Shown here: one piece after another, positions 35,093-43,912 of the stretch
Layout of the letters: the number at the start of each line of letters is the position of its first letter
Position numbering within the stretch: position 1 is the stretch's first letter
Source of the DNA: Anaerolinea thermophila
GTDB lineage: Bacteria > Chloroflexota > Anaerolineae > Anaerolineales > Anaerolineaceae
NCBI RefSeq assembly: GCF_020723905.1
Contig: NZ_DYHZ01000006.1
Span: forward strand, 186,001-250,000
Reading direction: 5' to 3'
Length of the DNA stretch: 64,000 nucleotides
Position numbers and translations under genes: made by a program
The notes under the pieces: generated by a model
The model's database searches: none
What the model was told of the DNA's origin: nothing
The model's input: only the letters and a program-made list of their open reading frames with translations

Positions 35093-35107
35093 TGAAAATG
35101 ATATTCA
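35093..35107 (+). promoter_or_regulatory. Fur/Zur-like operator before znuA
   Basis: TGAAAATGATATTCA contains the perfect palindrome core GAATATC-like arms (AATGATATTCATT, 35097-35109) and matches the box before the regulator gene at both ends (TGAAAAT...TTCA). A weak promoter TTGTTA (35079-35084), 17 bp, TATTCA (35102-35107) overlaps it. Confidence 0.65.
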
Positions 35108-35128
35108 TTATATATCAGGAGGTTTGTG

Positions 35129-36070
35129 ATGAAATTCAGGCAAGTACTTAATTGGATCATGGTTCTGATCCTGATGACAACCGGATTGATGGGGTGTCAG
35201 GCAAAGCCAGCCCAACCGGAAGGAAATGCTCGAATTCCGGTAGCCGCTACTACAGGCATCGTTGCCGATGTAGTTCGACAGATTGGAGGAGAATCGATTG
35301 AACTGGTTCAGATCATTCCCAACGGAACAGATCCTCACAGTTTTTCTCCTTCCCCGCAGGATTTATCTCAAATCAGTCAGGTAAAAGTGGTGTTTGTCAA
35401 TGGGGCAGGACTGGAAGAATCCCTCCTGAAAGTCATTGCCAACGCCGTTCCTGATGCGAAACTGGTGGAAGTTTCCAAGAGCAACAATCTTATAGAGGGG
35501 CATGAGGATGAAGACTCTCATGGCACTGGAGAAGAAGAACACGCTTTTGATCCCCACACCTGGACAGATCCAAATAATGTGATTCAGTGGGTAGATGTCA
35601 TTGTAGAAGAACTCTCGCAGATCAATCCTTCCCATCAGGAAACCTACCAGGTAAATGGAGAAGCCTATAAAAAACAATTAATAGACCTGGACCGGTGGAT
35701 TCAAAATCAGGTATCACAGATTCCTGCGGAAAACCGCAAACTGGTTACCGATCATCTGGCATGGGGATATTTTGCACAACGCTACGGGTTCGAACAAATC
35801 GGTGCAATCGTCGCCGGGTTCTCCACCCTCGCCGAACCTTCAGCGCAAGAGATTGCTGCGCTGGAAGATCAGATTCGCGCTCAAAACATCCGGGCAATTT
35901 TCGTGGGCAATCAGACCAATCCCGCCCTGGCTAAGCGGATTGCCGATGATACCGGCGCTAAGGTGGTCGTCCTCTATGTCGGCACCCTCAGCAACGCCGA
36001 GGGACCAGCGCCAACATACCTGGAATATATCCGGTATAATGTAAATGCCATTGTAAATGCCCTGAAATAA
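35129..36070 (+). CDS. znuA: Metal ABC transporter substrate-binding lipoprotein, ZnuA-like
   Basis: Cluster A-I (ZnuA/TroA) metal-binding protein of 313 residues. The N-terminus is a lipoprotein signal ending LMGC, so it is anchored outside the membrane. The core has IVADVVRQIGGESIELVQII with PNGTDPHSFSPSPQD supplying the first His, then a His/Glu/Asp-rich loop (EGHEDEDSHGTGEEEHAFDP) typical of zinc binders, and HLAWGYFAQRYGFEQIG with another His. The start is the ATG at 35129, six bases after AGGAGG; the GTG at 35126 is an alternative. The acidic His loop favours zinc over manganese. Confidence 0.93.
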   Translation: MKFRQVLNWIMVLILMTTGLMGCQAKPAQPEGNARIPVAATTGIVADVVRQIGGESIELVQIIPNGTDPHSFSPSPQDLSQISQVKVVFVNGAGLEESLLKVIANAVPDAKLVEVSKSNNLIEGHEDEDSHGTGEEEHAFDPHTWTDPNNVIQWVDVIVEELSQINPSHQETYQVNGEAYKKQLIDLDRWIQNQVSQIPAENRKLVTDHLAWGYFAQRYGFEQIGAIVAGFSTLAEPSAQEIAALEDQIRAQNIRAIFVGNQTNPALAKRIADDTGAKVVVLYVGTLSNAEGPAPTYLEYIRYNVNAIVNALK

Positions 36071-36094
36071 GCAGGTGCACAACCAGTACTGAAG

Positions 36095-36121
36095 GGGAGG
36101 GAAAGCAGGGCTTTCCCTCCC
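36095..36121 (+). promoter_or_regulatory. Hairpin between znuA and znuC
   Basis: A perfect 12-bp GC-rich stem (36095-36106 with 36110-36121) with a 3-base loop follows znuA. There is no T-run, so it more likely protects the znuA mRNA end or tunes expression than terminates fully. Confidence 0.65.
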
Positions 36122-36154
36122 TGTTACGAGTCAAAAGCGAAAAAGGTGAACTTG

Positions 36155-36997
36155 ATGGCAAAATCTACTCAGGGACTCTTTTTCTTCCCTCCTCACCTTC
36201 CCCATCAGACAGAAAAGCCGATTGTCAGTGTGAAAGGGGTTAGCCTTTTTTATTCGAACGGGACCGCACTGGAAGATATTCATTTCGATGTCGTGGCAGG
36301 CGAAAGGCTGGCAGTGATTGGACCCAACGGTGCTGGTAAAAGCACCCTTTTCAAGATTATTGCCGGCGTATTACCTCCCAGCGAGGGACGGGTCGAAGTG
36401 TATGGAAACGAACCAGGGAAACACATCTGTATTGCCTATGTACCGCAAAGAAACCAGGTGGACTGGTCGTTCCCGGTAAATGTAGCCGACGTGGTTATGA
36501 TGGGACGAATCGGCAAAATTGGCTTCCTCCGCCGTCCCACCAGAAAGGACTGGGAAATTGTTTTTCAGGCGCTGGAAACGGTTCAGTTGCAAGACTATGC
36601 GAAGCGCCAAATCCGCCAGTTGTCCGGAGGGCAACAGCAACGCGTTTTTATTGCCCGTGCCCTGGCACAGGAGGCAGAACTCATCCTGATGGATGAACCG
36701 TTTACCGGTTTGGATTTCCCCGCTCGCCAGGCAATTCTGAACATTCTCGATATTCTCAAAGAAAAACATGTTACCGTTCTGGTGGCTCTGCATGACCTGA
36801 AAACTGCATCAGAATATTTTGACCGGATTCTTTTACTGAATCATCGTCTGATTGCCATAGGAAAACCCTCGGAAGTACTTCTCCCCGAGCACCTTCTTTA
36901 TGCTTACGGTGGACAGTTGAGTCTGATTCCCACCGAAAAAGGCACCTGGGCAATGGAAGACACCTGTTGCGAGGAAGGAGACCATTTCCATGCTTGA
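36155..36997 (+). CDS. znuC: Metal ABC transporter ATPase, ZnuC-like
   Basis: ATP-binding subunit, 280 residues, of the metal importer. A nonconserved N-terminal extension of about 25 residues precedes the domain. Walker A is GPNGAGKST, the signature is QLSGGQQQRV and Walker B is LILMDEPFTGLD. The DLKTASEYFDRILLLNHR switch His is seen as ALHD. The start is the ATG at 36155, six bases after AAAAGGTG. Its end overlaps the start of the permease gene by 8 bp. Confidence 0.95.
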   Translation: MAKSTQGLFFFPPHLPHQTEKPIVSVKGVSLFYSNGTALEDIHFDVVAGERLAVIGPNGAGKSTLFKIIAGVLPPSEGRVEVYGNEPGKHICIAYVPQRNQVDWSFPVNVADVVMMGRIGKIGFLRRPTRKDWEIVFQALETVQLQDYAKRQIRQLSGGQQQRVFIARALAQEAELILMDEPFTGLDFPARQAILNILDILKEKHVTVLVALHDLKTASEYFDRILLLNHRLIAIGKPSEVLLPEHLLYAYGGQLSLIPTEKGTWAMEDTCCEEGDHFHA

Positions 36998-37838
36998 GTG
37001 GTTTCTGCAACCTCTTCAATATCCATTTATGGTGCGTGGAATCAGTGCAGCAGTGTTGGTTGGTATCGTCTGCGCAGTGGTTGGTTCGTTTGTCGTCCTG
37101 CGAGGGATGGCATTCTTTGGCGACGCCTTAGCCCATGCCATTCTCCCGGGGCTGGCAGTGGGATACCTGATGGGCGGAGGCGACCGTCAGGTGCTTTTCT
37201 GGTGGGCACTGGGAACCGCTGTGGTCAGCGGACTTTCCATTGGAGCCGTCTCCCGTTCTACCCGGATTCGCGAAGACACCGCTATCGGAATCATTTTTGC
37301 GGGGATGTTTGCTCTGGGAATTGCCCTGATTTCCACGGTGCGGAGTTACACCGTGGACCTGGCTCATTTCCTGTTTGGGGATATTCTGGGTGTCACCCCA
37401 ACAGACATCCAACTCATTCTCATCTTCAGCGGGGTTGTGATTGGCTTGATTTTCCTGTTTTACAAGGAATTCGTCCTGCTTTCGTTTGATCCCGTGCTGG
37501 CAATCACACTGCGTCTACCGGTACGGTTTTTAGAAAATCTCCTGCTGGTGCTCATTGCTATCTCTATCGTGGTTTCACTACAAACAGTTGGCGTGGCGCT
37601 GATGGTTGCCATGCTGATCACCCCTGCGGCAACAGCCTATCTGCTCAGTAAACGCCTGCCGGTGATGATGGCTCTGGCTTCGGGCATCGCTTCTTTTTCT
37701 GGTATAACCGGATTATATCTCTCCTATTATCTGAACATCGCTTCGGGCGCCGCAATTGTCCTGACCACCACATTGATCTTTTTCCTGGTATGGAGCGGAC
37801 AATCTCTCTGGCAGCGGATAAGCAAGCAAATTGAATAA
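36990..37838 (+). CDS. znuB: Metal ABC transporter permease, ZnuB-like
   Basis: Membrane subunit of 282 residues with about eight hydrophobic helices, ABC-3 family. Family segments include FVVLRGMAFFGDALAHAILP (with the metal-path His), STRIREDTAIGIIFAGMFAL and SLQTVGVALMVAMLITPAAT. It overlaps the ATPase gene, which fixes the start at 36990 and implies coupled translation. It completes a regulator-binding protein-ATPase-permease set. Confidence 0.95.
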   Translation: MLEWFLQPLQYPFMVRGISAAVLVGIVCAVVGSFVVLRGMAFFGDALAHAILPGLAVGYLMGGGDRQVLFWWALGTAVVSGLSIGAVSRSTRIREDTAIGIIFAGMFALGIALISTVRSYTVDLAHFLFGDILGVTPTDIQLILIFSGVVIGLIFLFYKEFVLLSFDPVLAITLRLPVRFLENLLLVLIAISIVVSLQTVGVALMVAMLITPAATAYLLSKRLPVMMALASGIASFSGITGLYLSYYLNIASGAAIVLTTTLIFFLVWSGQSLWQRISKQIE

Positions 37839-37867
37839 TGGAAAGCCTGTGTTTCTCCTAACGTGTG

Positions 37868-37895
37868 TATAATGAATGTTAAGATTCGACATTCA
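37868..37895 (+). promoter_or_regulatory. -10 box and inverted repeat before ppgK
   Basis: TATAAT (37868-37873) overlaps the left arm of TGAATGT (37873-37879) / ACATTCA (37889-37895), a perfect 7-bp inverted repeat with a 9-base centre that spans the start of transcription. This is a likely operator. No good -35 is visible. Confidence 0.5.
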
Positions 37896-37909
37896 TGGGA
37901 GGCCGGGCA

Positions 37910-38659
37910 ATGGAAGTATTAGGAATTGATATTGGCGGTTCCGGGATCAAAGGAGCGCCGGTAGATGTGGAAACCGGACAATTGACTGCAGAACGATATC
38001 GTTTACCCACCCCTGAAAACGCATTACCCCAAGAAATAGCACTGGTTGTGGCGCAAATCATTGAACACTTTCAGTGGAAAAATGCCGTTGGGGCAGGGTT
38101 TCCGGCCGCCATCAAATATGGGGTTGTGCAAACTGCCGCAAATATCCACCCCTCGTGGATCGGAATGAATGCGGGAAATCTCTTCAGCGAAAAAAGCGGC
38201 TGCCCGGTCTCTGTTTTGAATGATGCAGACGCCGCCGGGCTGGCAGAAATGACCTTCGGGGCTGGAAAGGACTATTCCAGGGGTGTTGTACTGATGATCA
38301 CCATCGGTACCGGGATTGGTACAGCCCTGTTTACCGATGGGGTTCTGGTTCCAAACACGGAACTGGGGCATATCGAAATTCGTGGAAAGGATGCAGAACG
38401 GCGTTCATCGGATGCTGCCCGTCAGCGGAAAGATTGGACCTGGGCAGAATGGGCAAAGCGCTTGAACGAACACCTCCAACGCCTCGAAGCCCTGTTCTGG
38501 CCCGATTTGTTCATCCTCGGCGGAGGGGTCATCAAAAACCATGAAAAGTTCTTCCCTTACCTGAATTTGCGCACGCCATTTGTTCCCGCAAAGTTAGGAA
38601 ATTTAGCCGGGATTGTAGGTGCGGCCTGGTACGCTCACACAAAAGGCGCATCGTCTTAA
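37910..38659 (+). CDS. ppgK: Polyphosphate glucokinase (ROK family)
   Basis: Phosphorylates glucose with polyphosphate (and often ATP). Its 249 residues follow the PpgK pattern: [20 protein letters not shown] at the N-terminus, [20 protein letters not shown], the catalytic Asp in [13 protein letters not shown] and the nucleotide loop [16 protein letters not shown], with [13 protein letters not shown] following. The start is the ATG at 37910, seven bases after GGGAGG; the ATG at 37895 would add five residues and overlap the operator-like repeat. It is a single gene with its own terminator. It fits with glycogen and maltodextrin genes nearby. Confidence 0.93.
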   Translation: MEVLGIDIGGSGIKGAPVDVETGQLTAERYRLPTPENALPQEIALVVAQIIEHFQWKNAVGAGFPAAIKYGVVQTAANIHPSWIGMNAGNLFSEKSGCPVSVLNDADAAGLAEMTFGAGKDYSRGVVLMITIGTGIGTALFTDGVLVPNTELGHIEIRGKDAERRSSDAARQRKDWTWAEWAKRLNEHLQRLEALFWPDLFILGGGVIKNHEKFFPYLNLRTPFVPAKLGNLAGIVGAAWYAHTKGASS

Positions 38660-38680
38660 CTCCTGTCAAATTTCATATGA

Positions 38681-38718
38681 AAACACAATCAGGGCGGGTA
38701 TTTGCCCTGATTGTGTTT
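38681..38718. terminator. Long hairpin between ppgK and ferredoxin genes
   Basis: A perfect 15-bp stem (38681-38695 with 38704-38718) starts with AAA and ends with TTT, so it can act on both convergent transcripts. Confidence 0.8.
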
Positions 38719-38739
38719 ATTCTATTCGCAGCAAAGAGT

Positions 38740-39150
38740 TTACTTTCCGGCAGAATAACCAGGACCTTTTGTAAAGAATTCCCGATTGATTTCGATAGCA
38801 GGGGTTAAATCAACAACTTCGCCAGCGTGCAGAACCCGGGTAGCTTCCAGATGCACTGGATCGCCATCATGATTGACACCATCATACACCTGATCAAAAC
38901 CGGGGGTACCCACGGGCATCGAAATGCGCTGTCCCTCTTTGGCTTTGAACTGAGCAGGAACTTCATCCTCAGGGAAAATGGCTTCCCACGGGCATTCCGG
39001 GACACAAGCCCCACAATCAATACAGGTATCCGGGTCAATGTAGTACCAGGGCCACTCCTCAACGGGTTGTCCCGGGACAATACATTCGACCGGGCAAACG
39101 GTTGCACAGCCTCCATCCCGGAGGCACAGACTGGTGATTACATGGGTCAT
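38740..39150 (-). CDS. Ferredoxin, two-cluster type
   Basis: Electron carrier of 136 residues. The first set of Cys is C9, C15, C19, C23 (SLCLRDGGCATVCPVECI), which departs from the usual CxxCxxCxxxCP. The second set is C43, C46, C49, C53 (DTCIDCGACVPECPWEAIFP), a standard [4Fe-4S] site. A long tail of about 75 residues with DLTPAIEINREFF follows. Proteins of this exact form are common in Chloroflexota, which supports the taxonomic guess. It follows the superoxide dismutase gene by 39 bp and probably shares its promoter. Confidence 0.92.
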   Translation of the reverse strand: MTHVITSLCLRDGGCATVCPVECIVPGQPVEEWPWYYIDPDTCIDCGACVPECPWEAIFPEDEVPAQFKAKEGQRISMPVGTPGFDQVYDGVNHDGDPVHLEATRVLHAGEVVDLTPAIEINREFFTKGPGYSAGK

Positions 39151-39189
39151 GACTTCCTCCTTTGGTATCAGGAAATTTTCAGGAATCTA

Positions 39190-39795
39190 TTATCCATTAT
39201 ACCGTTTTTCCGCTTCTTCCCAATTCACCAGATGCCACCAGTTTGCCAGATATTCTGCCCGGCGATTCTGGTATTTCAGGTAGTATGCGTGTTCCCACAC
39301 ATCCACACCGATGATTGGGAACAAACCTTCTGCCAGGGGGGTATCCTGATTGGGAGTAGAGTGAATGACCAGAAGACCATCGGATTTCCTGCTCAGCCAT
39401 GCCCATCCAGAACCAAAGCGTCCCAGACCGGCTTTTTCAAACTGTTCCTTGAAAGCAGCAAATGAGCCGAAGGTTTTCTCAATCGCTCGGGCTAAATTCC
39501 CCACCGGCTCGCCACCACGGTCAGGTCCCATGATTGCCCAGTAGATGTTATGGTTGAAAACGCCGCCACCATTGTTTCGCACGGTCGTGCGAATCTCTTC
39601 GGGAATCTGATCAAGATGACTGAGAATTTTTTCCAGAGGCCACTCAAAAAATTGTGAGAATTTTTCCAGCGCTGCATTGAGATTGTTCAAATAGGTCATG
39701 TGATGTTTGCTGTAGTGCAGTTCTACGGTTCGAGCATCTATGTACGGCTCAAGTGCATCGTATGCATAGGGGAGAGGGGGAAGTTGAAACGCCAT
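39190..39795 (-). CDS. Iron/manganese superoxide dismutase
   Basis: Removes superoxide in the cytosol. The 201 residues hold the first metal His in [19 protein letters not shown], the [13 protein letters not shown] segment, [19 protein letters not shown] and the signature [20 protein letters not shown] with the Asp and His ligands. Metal choice (Fe, Mn or cambialistic) cannot be decided by eye. The start is the ATG at 39795 with GGAGG before it; upstream in-frame ATGs add residues foreign to the family. It is co-transcribed with the ferredoxin gene from a strong promoter. Confidence 0.95.
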   Translation of the reverse strand: MAFQLPPLPYAYDALEPYIDARTVELHYSKHHMTYLNNLNAALEKFSQFFEWPLEKILSHLDQIPEEIRTTVRNNGGGVFNHNIYWAIMGPDRGGEPVGNLARAIEKTFGSFAAFKEQFEKAGLGRFGSGWAWLSRKSDGLLVIHSTPNQDTPLAEGLFPIIGVDVWEHAYYLKYQNRRAEYLANWWHLVNWEEAEKRYNG

Positions 39796-39871
39796 TTTGT
39801 CCTCCATAATATATAATGGGTCAGGTTGAAATACGAAATTCAGGGATTTCCCCTGAGAGAATACCACACAT

Positions 39872-39900
39872 ATTCTAACCAATAAGATGAGGTTTGTCAA
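39872..39900 (-). promoter_or_regulatory. Promoter of the sod-ferredoxin unit
   Basis: On the minus strand a perfect TTGACA (39900-39895), a 17-bp spacer and TAGAAT (39877-39872) form a near-ideal promoter. A small leader hairpin (39840-39845 with 39851-39856) lies downstream. Confidence 0.82.
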
Positions 39901-39909
39901 AATTTATTT

Positions 39910-40851
39910 ATGCCTGCTCGCTATAAACCTTTTACATCCCCGCGTCTTCCTCCCTATCTTGTTCTGGTCATTGGGGTTTTCTGTGTATCCACCGCCTCCA
40001 TACTGATTCGATTGGTTCAGCAGGAAGTTGGTCCTTTAACCATCGCTGCTTACCGGATGATTTTATCGGTGTTGCTTCTCTTTCCACTGGCATGGCAAAA
40101 ACGAGAGGAATGGCTTTCCATCCCCCGCTCTTCTCTGAAAGCCATGGGATTGGGCGGGCTTTTCCTGGCATTTCACTTTGCTTTCTGGATCACTTCTCTG
40201 CGATTAACATCCGTCACCAGTTCGGTTGTACTGGTGACAACCACACCGCTATGGGTGGCTTTGATGTCTCCGTTCTTTCTCAAAGAACATCCCGGTATCA
40301 GAACCTGGATTGGACTGTTTATCGGGGTGACCGGTGGAGTGATCGTTAGCCTGGCTCAGGGATGCACCTGGCAAGGTTGGGAAATTTCCTGTCCGGATTT
40401 TGCCTCCTTTTTTCAAGGGAAAGCCTTTCTGGGGAATTTCCTTGCCTTGCTTGGCGCCTGGATGGCAGCAGGTTACATGGTAGTGGGAAGGCGAGTGCGC
40501 AGTGGATTGTCCCTTATCAGTTATATATTTACTGTATACGGCATCTCAGCGATCCTTCTTTTAGCCTTTGCACTGAGTACAGGACAAACGTTATTCGGTT
40601 TCTCCCCGATGATGTATGTGTACCTGCTCGGGCTGGCGGTCATTCCTCAATTGTTGGGGCACAGTTCTTATAACTACGCCCTGGGCTATCTTCCAGCGGC
40701 ATTTGTCTCTCTCACCATTCTGATGGAGCCAATTGGAGCATCTATTCTGGCAATTTTGATTCTGAAAGAGTTTCCCAATGCGCTGGAGATTATCGGTGGG
40801 ATCATCATTCTGACAGGAGTTGGCTTGACTTCTTTCCCGGCAAAAAAATGA
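39910..40851 (+). CDS. EamA/DMT-family transporter
   Basis: Inner-membrane exporter-type protein of 313 residues with about ten hydrophobic helices in two EamA repeats (roughly 15-150 and 170-310). Repeat features include CVSTASILIRLVQQEVGPLT and, in the second half, SYNYALGYLPAAFVSLTILM followed by EPIGASILAILILKE. The substrate (amino acids, metabolites) is unknown. It diverges from the superoxide dismutase gene. The stop codon lies inside a terminator shared with malQ. Confidence 0.9.
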   Translation: MPARYKPFTSPRLPPYLVLVIGVFCVSTASILIRLVQQEVGPLTIAAYRMILSVLLLFPLAWQKREEWLSIPRSSLKAMGLGGLFLAFHFAFWITSLRLTSVTSSVVLVTTTPLWVALMSPFFLKEHPGIRTWIGLFIGVTGGVIVSLAQGCTWQGWEISCPDFASFFQGKAFLGNFLALLGAWMAAGYMVVGRRVRSGLSLISYIFTVYGISAILLLAFALSTGQTLFGFSPMMYVYLLGLAVIPQLLGHSSYNYALGYLPAAFVSLTILMEPIGASILAILILKEFPNALEIIGGIIILTGVGLTSFPAKK

Positions 40852-40874
40852 GCGCCTCCCGGCGCTCATTTTTT
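40843..40874. terminator. Bidirectional terminator between DMT transporter and malQ
   Basis: ATGAGCGCC and GGCGCTCAT (about 40848-40856 with 40861-40869), extended by A-run and T-run, close a 4-base loop. It serves both convergent genes. Confidence 0.88.
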
Positions 40875-40875
40875 G

Positions 40876-42411
40876 CTATGTCCACTTTTTGACCACTTTA
40901 GGGGGTTTCATGTGTTCGGGCAACCGCCCATAGAGATAGTTCATCTCTTTGATTCGGTTCTTGAGGGATTCATCCAGCATGTGGGCTTCATAACGCCAGC
41001 CCCAGTTTCCTGATGGACGCCCCGGGTAATTCATACGGGCTTCCGTTCCCAATCTCAAGAAATCCTGCAGAGGAGCCAGTGCAAAGACCGCAACGCTGCT
41101 CCACACAGCCCGAATCATATCCCAGGCAATATCCTCTCCAGAACGTGCCAGGTAGCGGCGAATAAAATCCCGTTCTTTTTCAGGCGCGCTGTTATACCAG
41201 CCAATGGCTGTGTCATTATCATGGGTTCCGGTATAGGCAACACAGTTTTGAACGTAATTGTGCGGCAGGAAAGGATCATCAGCATCGGACGCAAAGGCGA
41301 ACTGGAAAATTTTCATACCCGGCAAACCCAGGCGTTCGCGCAATTCAATCACGTCCGGGGTAATTTCTCCCAGATCTTCAGCGATGATTGGCAGCCCCCC
41401 CAGCGCATTGCGGATGGCTTCAAACAGGGCGATACCAGGTCCGGGTACCCATCTGCCTTTTTCTGCAGTAGGCATCCCATAGGGAACTTCCCAATATCCG
41501 GCAAAACCACGGAAATGGTCCAGACGGACGATATCCACCGTGGCAAAGGTGGCTTTCAGACGCTCTATCCACCAGGCAAAACCCGTCTCCCGGTGGTAAT
41601 CCCAGCGGTAAAGCGGGTTTCCCCACAGTTGCCCGGTTTCAGAGAAGTAATCTGGGGGAACCCCTGCGACCACCGTAGGCTTTCCAGAATCATCCAGATA
41701 AAAGAGGTCGGGATGAGCCCAAACGTCAGCGCTATCATACGCCACAAATATGGGGACATCCCCGATAATTTGAATGCCTTTTTCATGGGCGTATTGACGA
41801 AGCGCCTGCCACTGTCGGAAGAATAAGAACTGGCGGAAGGCATGACGCTCTACATCTACTTCATGAGACTGAAGGAAGGCGCGCAGGGCTTCTGGATCAC
41901 GTTTTCGCAAAGACTCGGGCCAGTAATCCCATGAGGCGCCACCGTGGGCTTCTTTAATGGCCATAAAGAGGCTGAAATCCAGCAACCAGGCGCTCTGCTC
42001 CTCTTTGAAAGCCTCAAAAGCGCTCTTTCGTTTCTGAGATGTGGAACGTTTGAAACGTGCATACGCCCGATCGAGAAGTGTCAATTTCCACTGGATGGCA
42101 GGCCCATAATCCACGTGACTGGCAGGAAACTCTGGACGGTCAGCAAAGTCTTCGCTGGTCAATAATCCCTCATCCAGCAAAAGCGCCGGGCTGATCAGAT
42201 ACGGATTGCCTGCAAAAGCCGAAAAGCATTGATAGGGAGAATCGCCAAAACCGGTGGGACCTAAAGGCAATATCTGCCAGAGTGAACAACCCGACTCAGC
42301 CAGAAAATTCACCCACCGGTAGGCTTCGGGTCCTAAATCACCCATTCCGTCCGGTCCCGGCAAACTGGTTGGATGTAAAAGAATTCCAGAGGAACGCTTA
42401 AAGAGGCTCAT
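40876..42411 (-). CDS. malQ: 4-alpha-glucanotransferase (amylomaltase)
   Basis: GH77 disproportionating enzyme that moves glucan segments between maltodextrins. Its 511 residues follow the family: SSGILLHPTSLPGPDGMGDL, WQILPLGPTGFGDSPYQCFS, IQIIGDVPIFVAYDSADVWA, the catalytic nucleophile Asp in IVRLDHFRGFAGYWEVP, IAEDLGEITPDVIELRERLG with the acid/base Glu, and the transition-state Asp in YTGTHDNDT. It lies 28 bp after glgA on the same strand, so the two form a glycogen/maltodextrin unit. Confidence 0.97.
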   Translation of the reverse strand: MSLFKRSSGILLHPTSLPGPDGMGDLGPEAYRWVNFLAESGCSLWQILPLGPTGFGDSPYQCFSAFAGNPYLISPALLLDEGLLTSEDFADRPEFPASHVDYGPAIQWKLTLLDRAYARFKRSTSQKRKSAFEAFKEEQSAWLLDFSLFMAIKEAHGGASWDYWPESLRKRDPEALRAFLQSHEVDVERHAFRQFLFFRQWQALRQYAHEKGIQIIGDVPIFVAYDSADVWAHPDLFYLDDSGKPTVVAGVPPDYFSETGQLWGNPLYRWDYHRETGFAWWIERLKATFATVDIVRLDHFRGFAGYWEVPYGMPTAEKGRWVPGPGIALFEAIRNALGGLPIIAEDLGEITPDVIELRERLGLPGMKIFQFAFASDADDPFLPHNYVQNCVAYTGTHDNDTAIGWYNSAPEKERDFIRRYLARSGEDIAWDMIRAVWSSVAVFALAPLQDFLRLGTEARMNYPGRPSGNWGWRYEAHMLDESLKNRIKEMNYLYGRLPEHMKPPKVVKKWT

Positions 42412-42439
42412 GATCTACTCCTCAAAAAAATCGGGGTAA

Positions 42440-43897
42440 TTATAACCACAAAAGCCGGTATAGGCGATAGTATTCCAGCGCTGACCGGCTCCAGGAAAAA
42501 TCCTGCTCCATGGCGTTGCGCTGACGCCTCTCCCACCCTGTCGGGTCTTCAAATGCCACAACAGCACGCCGAATCGCCTCTGCCAGTGCTTCGGGGGTTG
42601 CTTCTTTGAATAAAAATCCGGTACTCATCGAAAGGTCGGGGATATCAAAAATGGTATCCTTCAATCCACCGGTGGCTCTTGCCACGGGAATACAACCATA
42701 GCGCATGGCAATCATCTGAGCCAGCCCGCAAGGTTCGTACCTTGACGGCATGAGAAGCATATCGGCACCTGCATAGATCTGATGCGAGAGTTTCATATCA
42801 AAGCGAATAACTACACGCAATCTGTCCGGGAATTCCCTCTCCAGATCTCGCGCTCTTTCTTCAATCACAGGGTCACCGCTTCCCAGCAGAACCGCCTGCC
42901 AGGGAATTTCAGCAATCATGCGCAGGGCATCCAGAGCCAGATCAATGCCTTTCTGACGATCGAATCGCCCGATCAGCCCAAACAAAGGCGCCTTTTCTCC
43001 AGGTGCCAGGCTAAGCAAATCAAGAAGGGCTTGTTTGTTTGTCAAACGAGCCTCGGGGTTTTCAGAAGTATATCTCCGCAGGATAAAGGGATCATCTGCC
43101 GGATTCCAGATCTGGGTATCCAGTCCATTCAAGATGCCAAATAAGGTAGAAGCACGAGAACGCAGAAAATCTTCCAGACCACAGCCAAACTCCGATGTAA
43201 GAATTTCACTGCTATATGTGGGCGAGACCGTATTGAGAAAATCAGCCGCGGAAAGTGCCATAGGAAGGGGTAAAGATTTTCCCCACCACGGCAAACGGTG
43301 ATCACTGCTGGGTGGAATGTGGTATTCAGGCAACACTTTTTCTGCGCCAGCGCCCATATATGGAAGATTGTGAATGGTGAAGAGGCTCTTTATCTCGCGA
43401 TAGAAATCATCCTGATGCCGGCGTCTGCTGAGTTCATACACCGCAATTCCGGTATGCCAGTCGTGAGCATGGAAGACGTGAGGTTTCCAGTCCAGTGCTT
43501 TGATCATTTCGAGCACTGCCAGCGAGAAAAAGATGTACTTTTCAGCGTCCTGATACGAATCCAGACTGTAAACGGTGCTGGCTCTGGAAATCGGTTCACC
43601 ATCAATGAGATATACCGGGAATCCGGTCATTTCGGAAGTGTAAACCTGCGCTTCTACAACGCCATCCTGCCTGGGAATCTGAACAGTTAACAGCGGTTCC
43701 GGAGCCGCTACATCACGGGAGATAACCGAATGAAAAGGCAAAACCAATCGAACATCCAATGCGTATTCCCCCAGCGCATCCTGAGGGAGAGCAAGAAGCG
43801 CTTTGGGAAGAGATCCAGCCACATCTCCTAACCCGCCCACCTTAACAAAGGGATCCGCTTCTGCCGAGACCATCAAAACACGAAATGGTTGTGCCAT
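42440..43897 (-). CDS. glgA: Glycogen synthase
   Basis: GT5 glucosyltransferase of 485 residues that extends alpha-1,4-glucan. The ADP-glucose binding motif is KVGGLGDVAGSLPKAL near residue 18. The HDWHTG segment lies near 145, FTIHNLPYMG near 170 and the C-terminal nucleotide domain shows FGLIGRFDRQKGIDL and the catalytic SRYEPCGLAQMIAMRYGCIP. The enzyme is co-oriented with malQ. Whether it uses ADP- or UDP-glucose cannot be proved by eye; GT5 bacterial enzymes normally use ADP-glucose. Confidence 0.96.
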   Translation of the reverse strand: MAQPFRVLMVSAEADPFVKVGGLGDVAGSLPKALLALPQDALGEYALDVRLVLPFHSVISRDVAAPEPLLTVQIPRQDGVVEAQVYTSEMTGFPVYLIDGEPISRASTVYSLDSYQDAEKYIFFSLAVLEMIKALDWKPHVFHAHDWHTGIAVYELSRRRHQDDFYREIKSLFTIHNLPYMGAGAEKVLPEYHIPPSSDHRLPWWGKSLPLPMALSAADFLNTVSPTYSSEILTSEFGCGLEDFLRSRASTLFGILNGLDTQIWNPADDPFILRRYTSENPEARLTNKQALLDLLSLAPGEKAPLFGLIGRFDRQKGIDLALDALRMIAEIPWQAVLLGSGDPVIEERARDLEREFPDRLRVVIRFDMKLSHQIYAGADMLLMPSRYEPCGLAQMIAMRYGCIPVARATGGLKDTIFDIPDLSMSTGFLFKEATPEALAEAIRRAVVAFEDPTGWERRQRNAMEQDFSWSRSALEYYRLYRLLWL

Positions 43898-43912
43898 TTT
43901 CTATCCTTTCAT

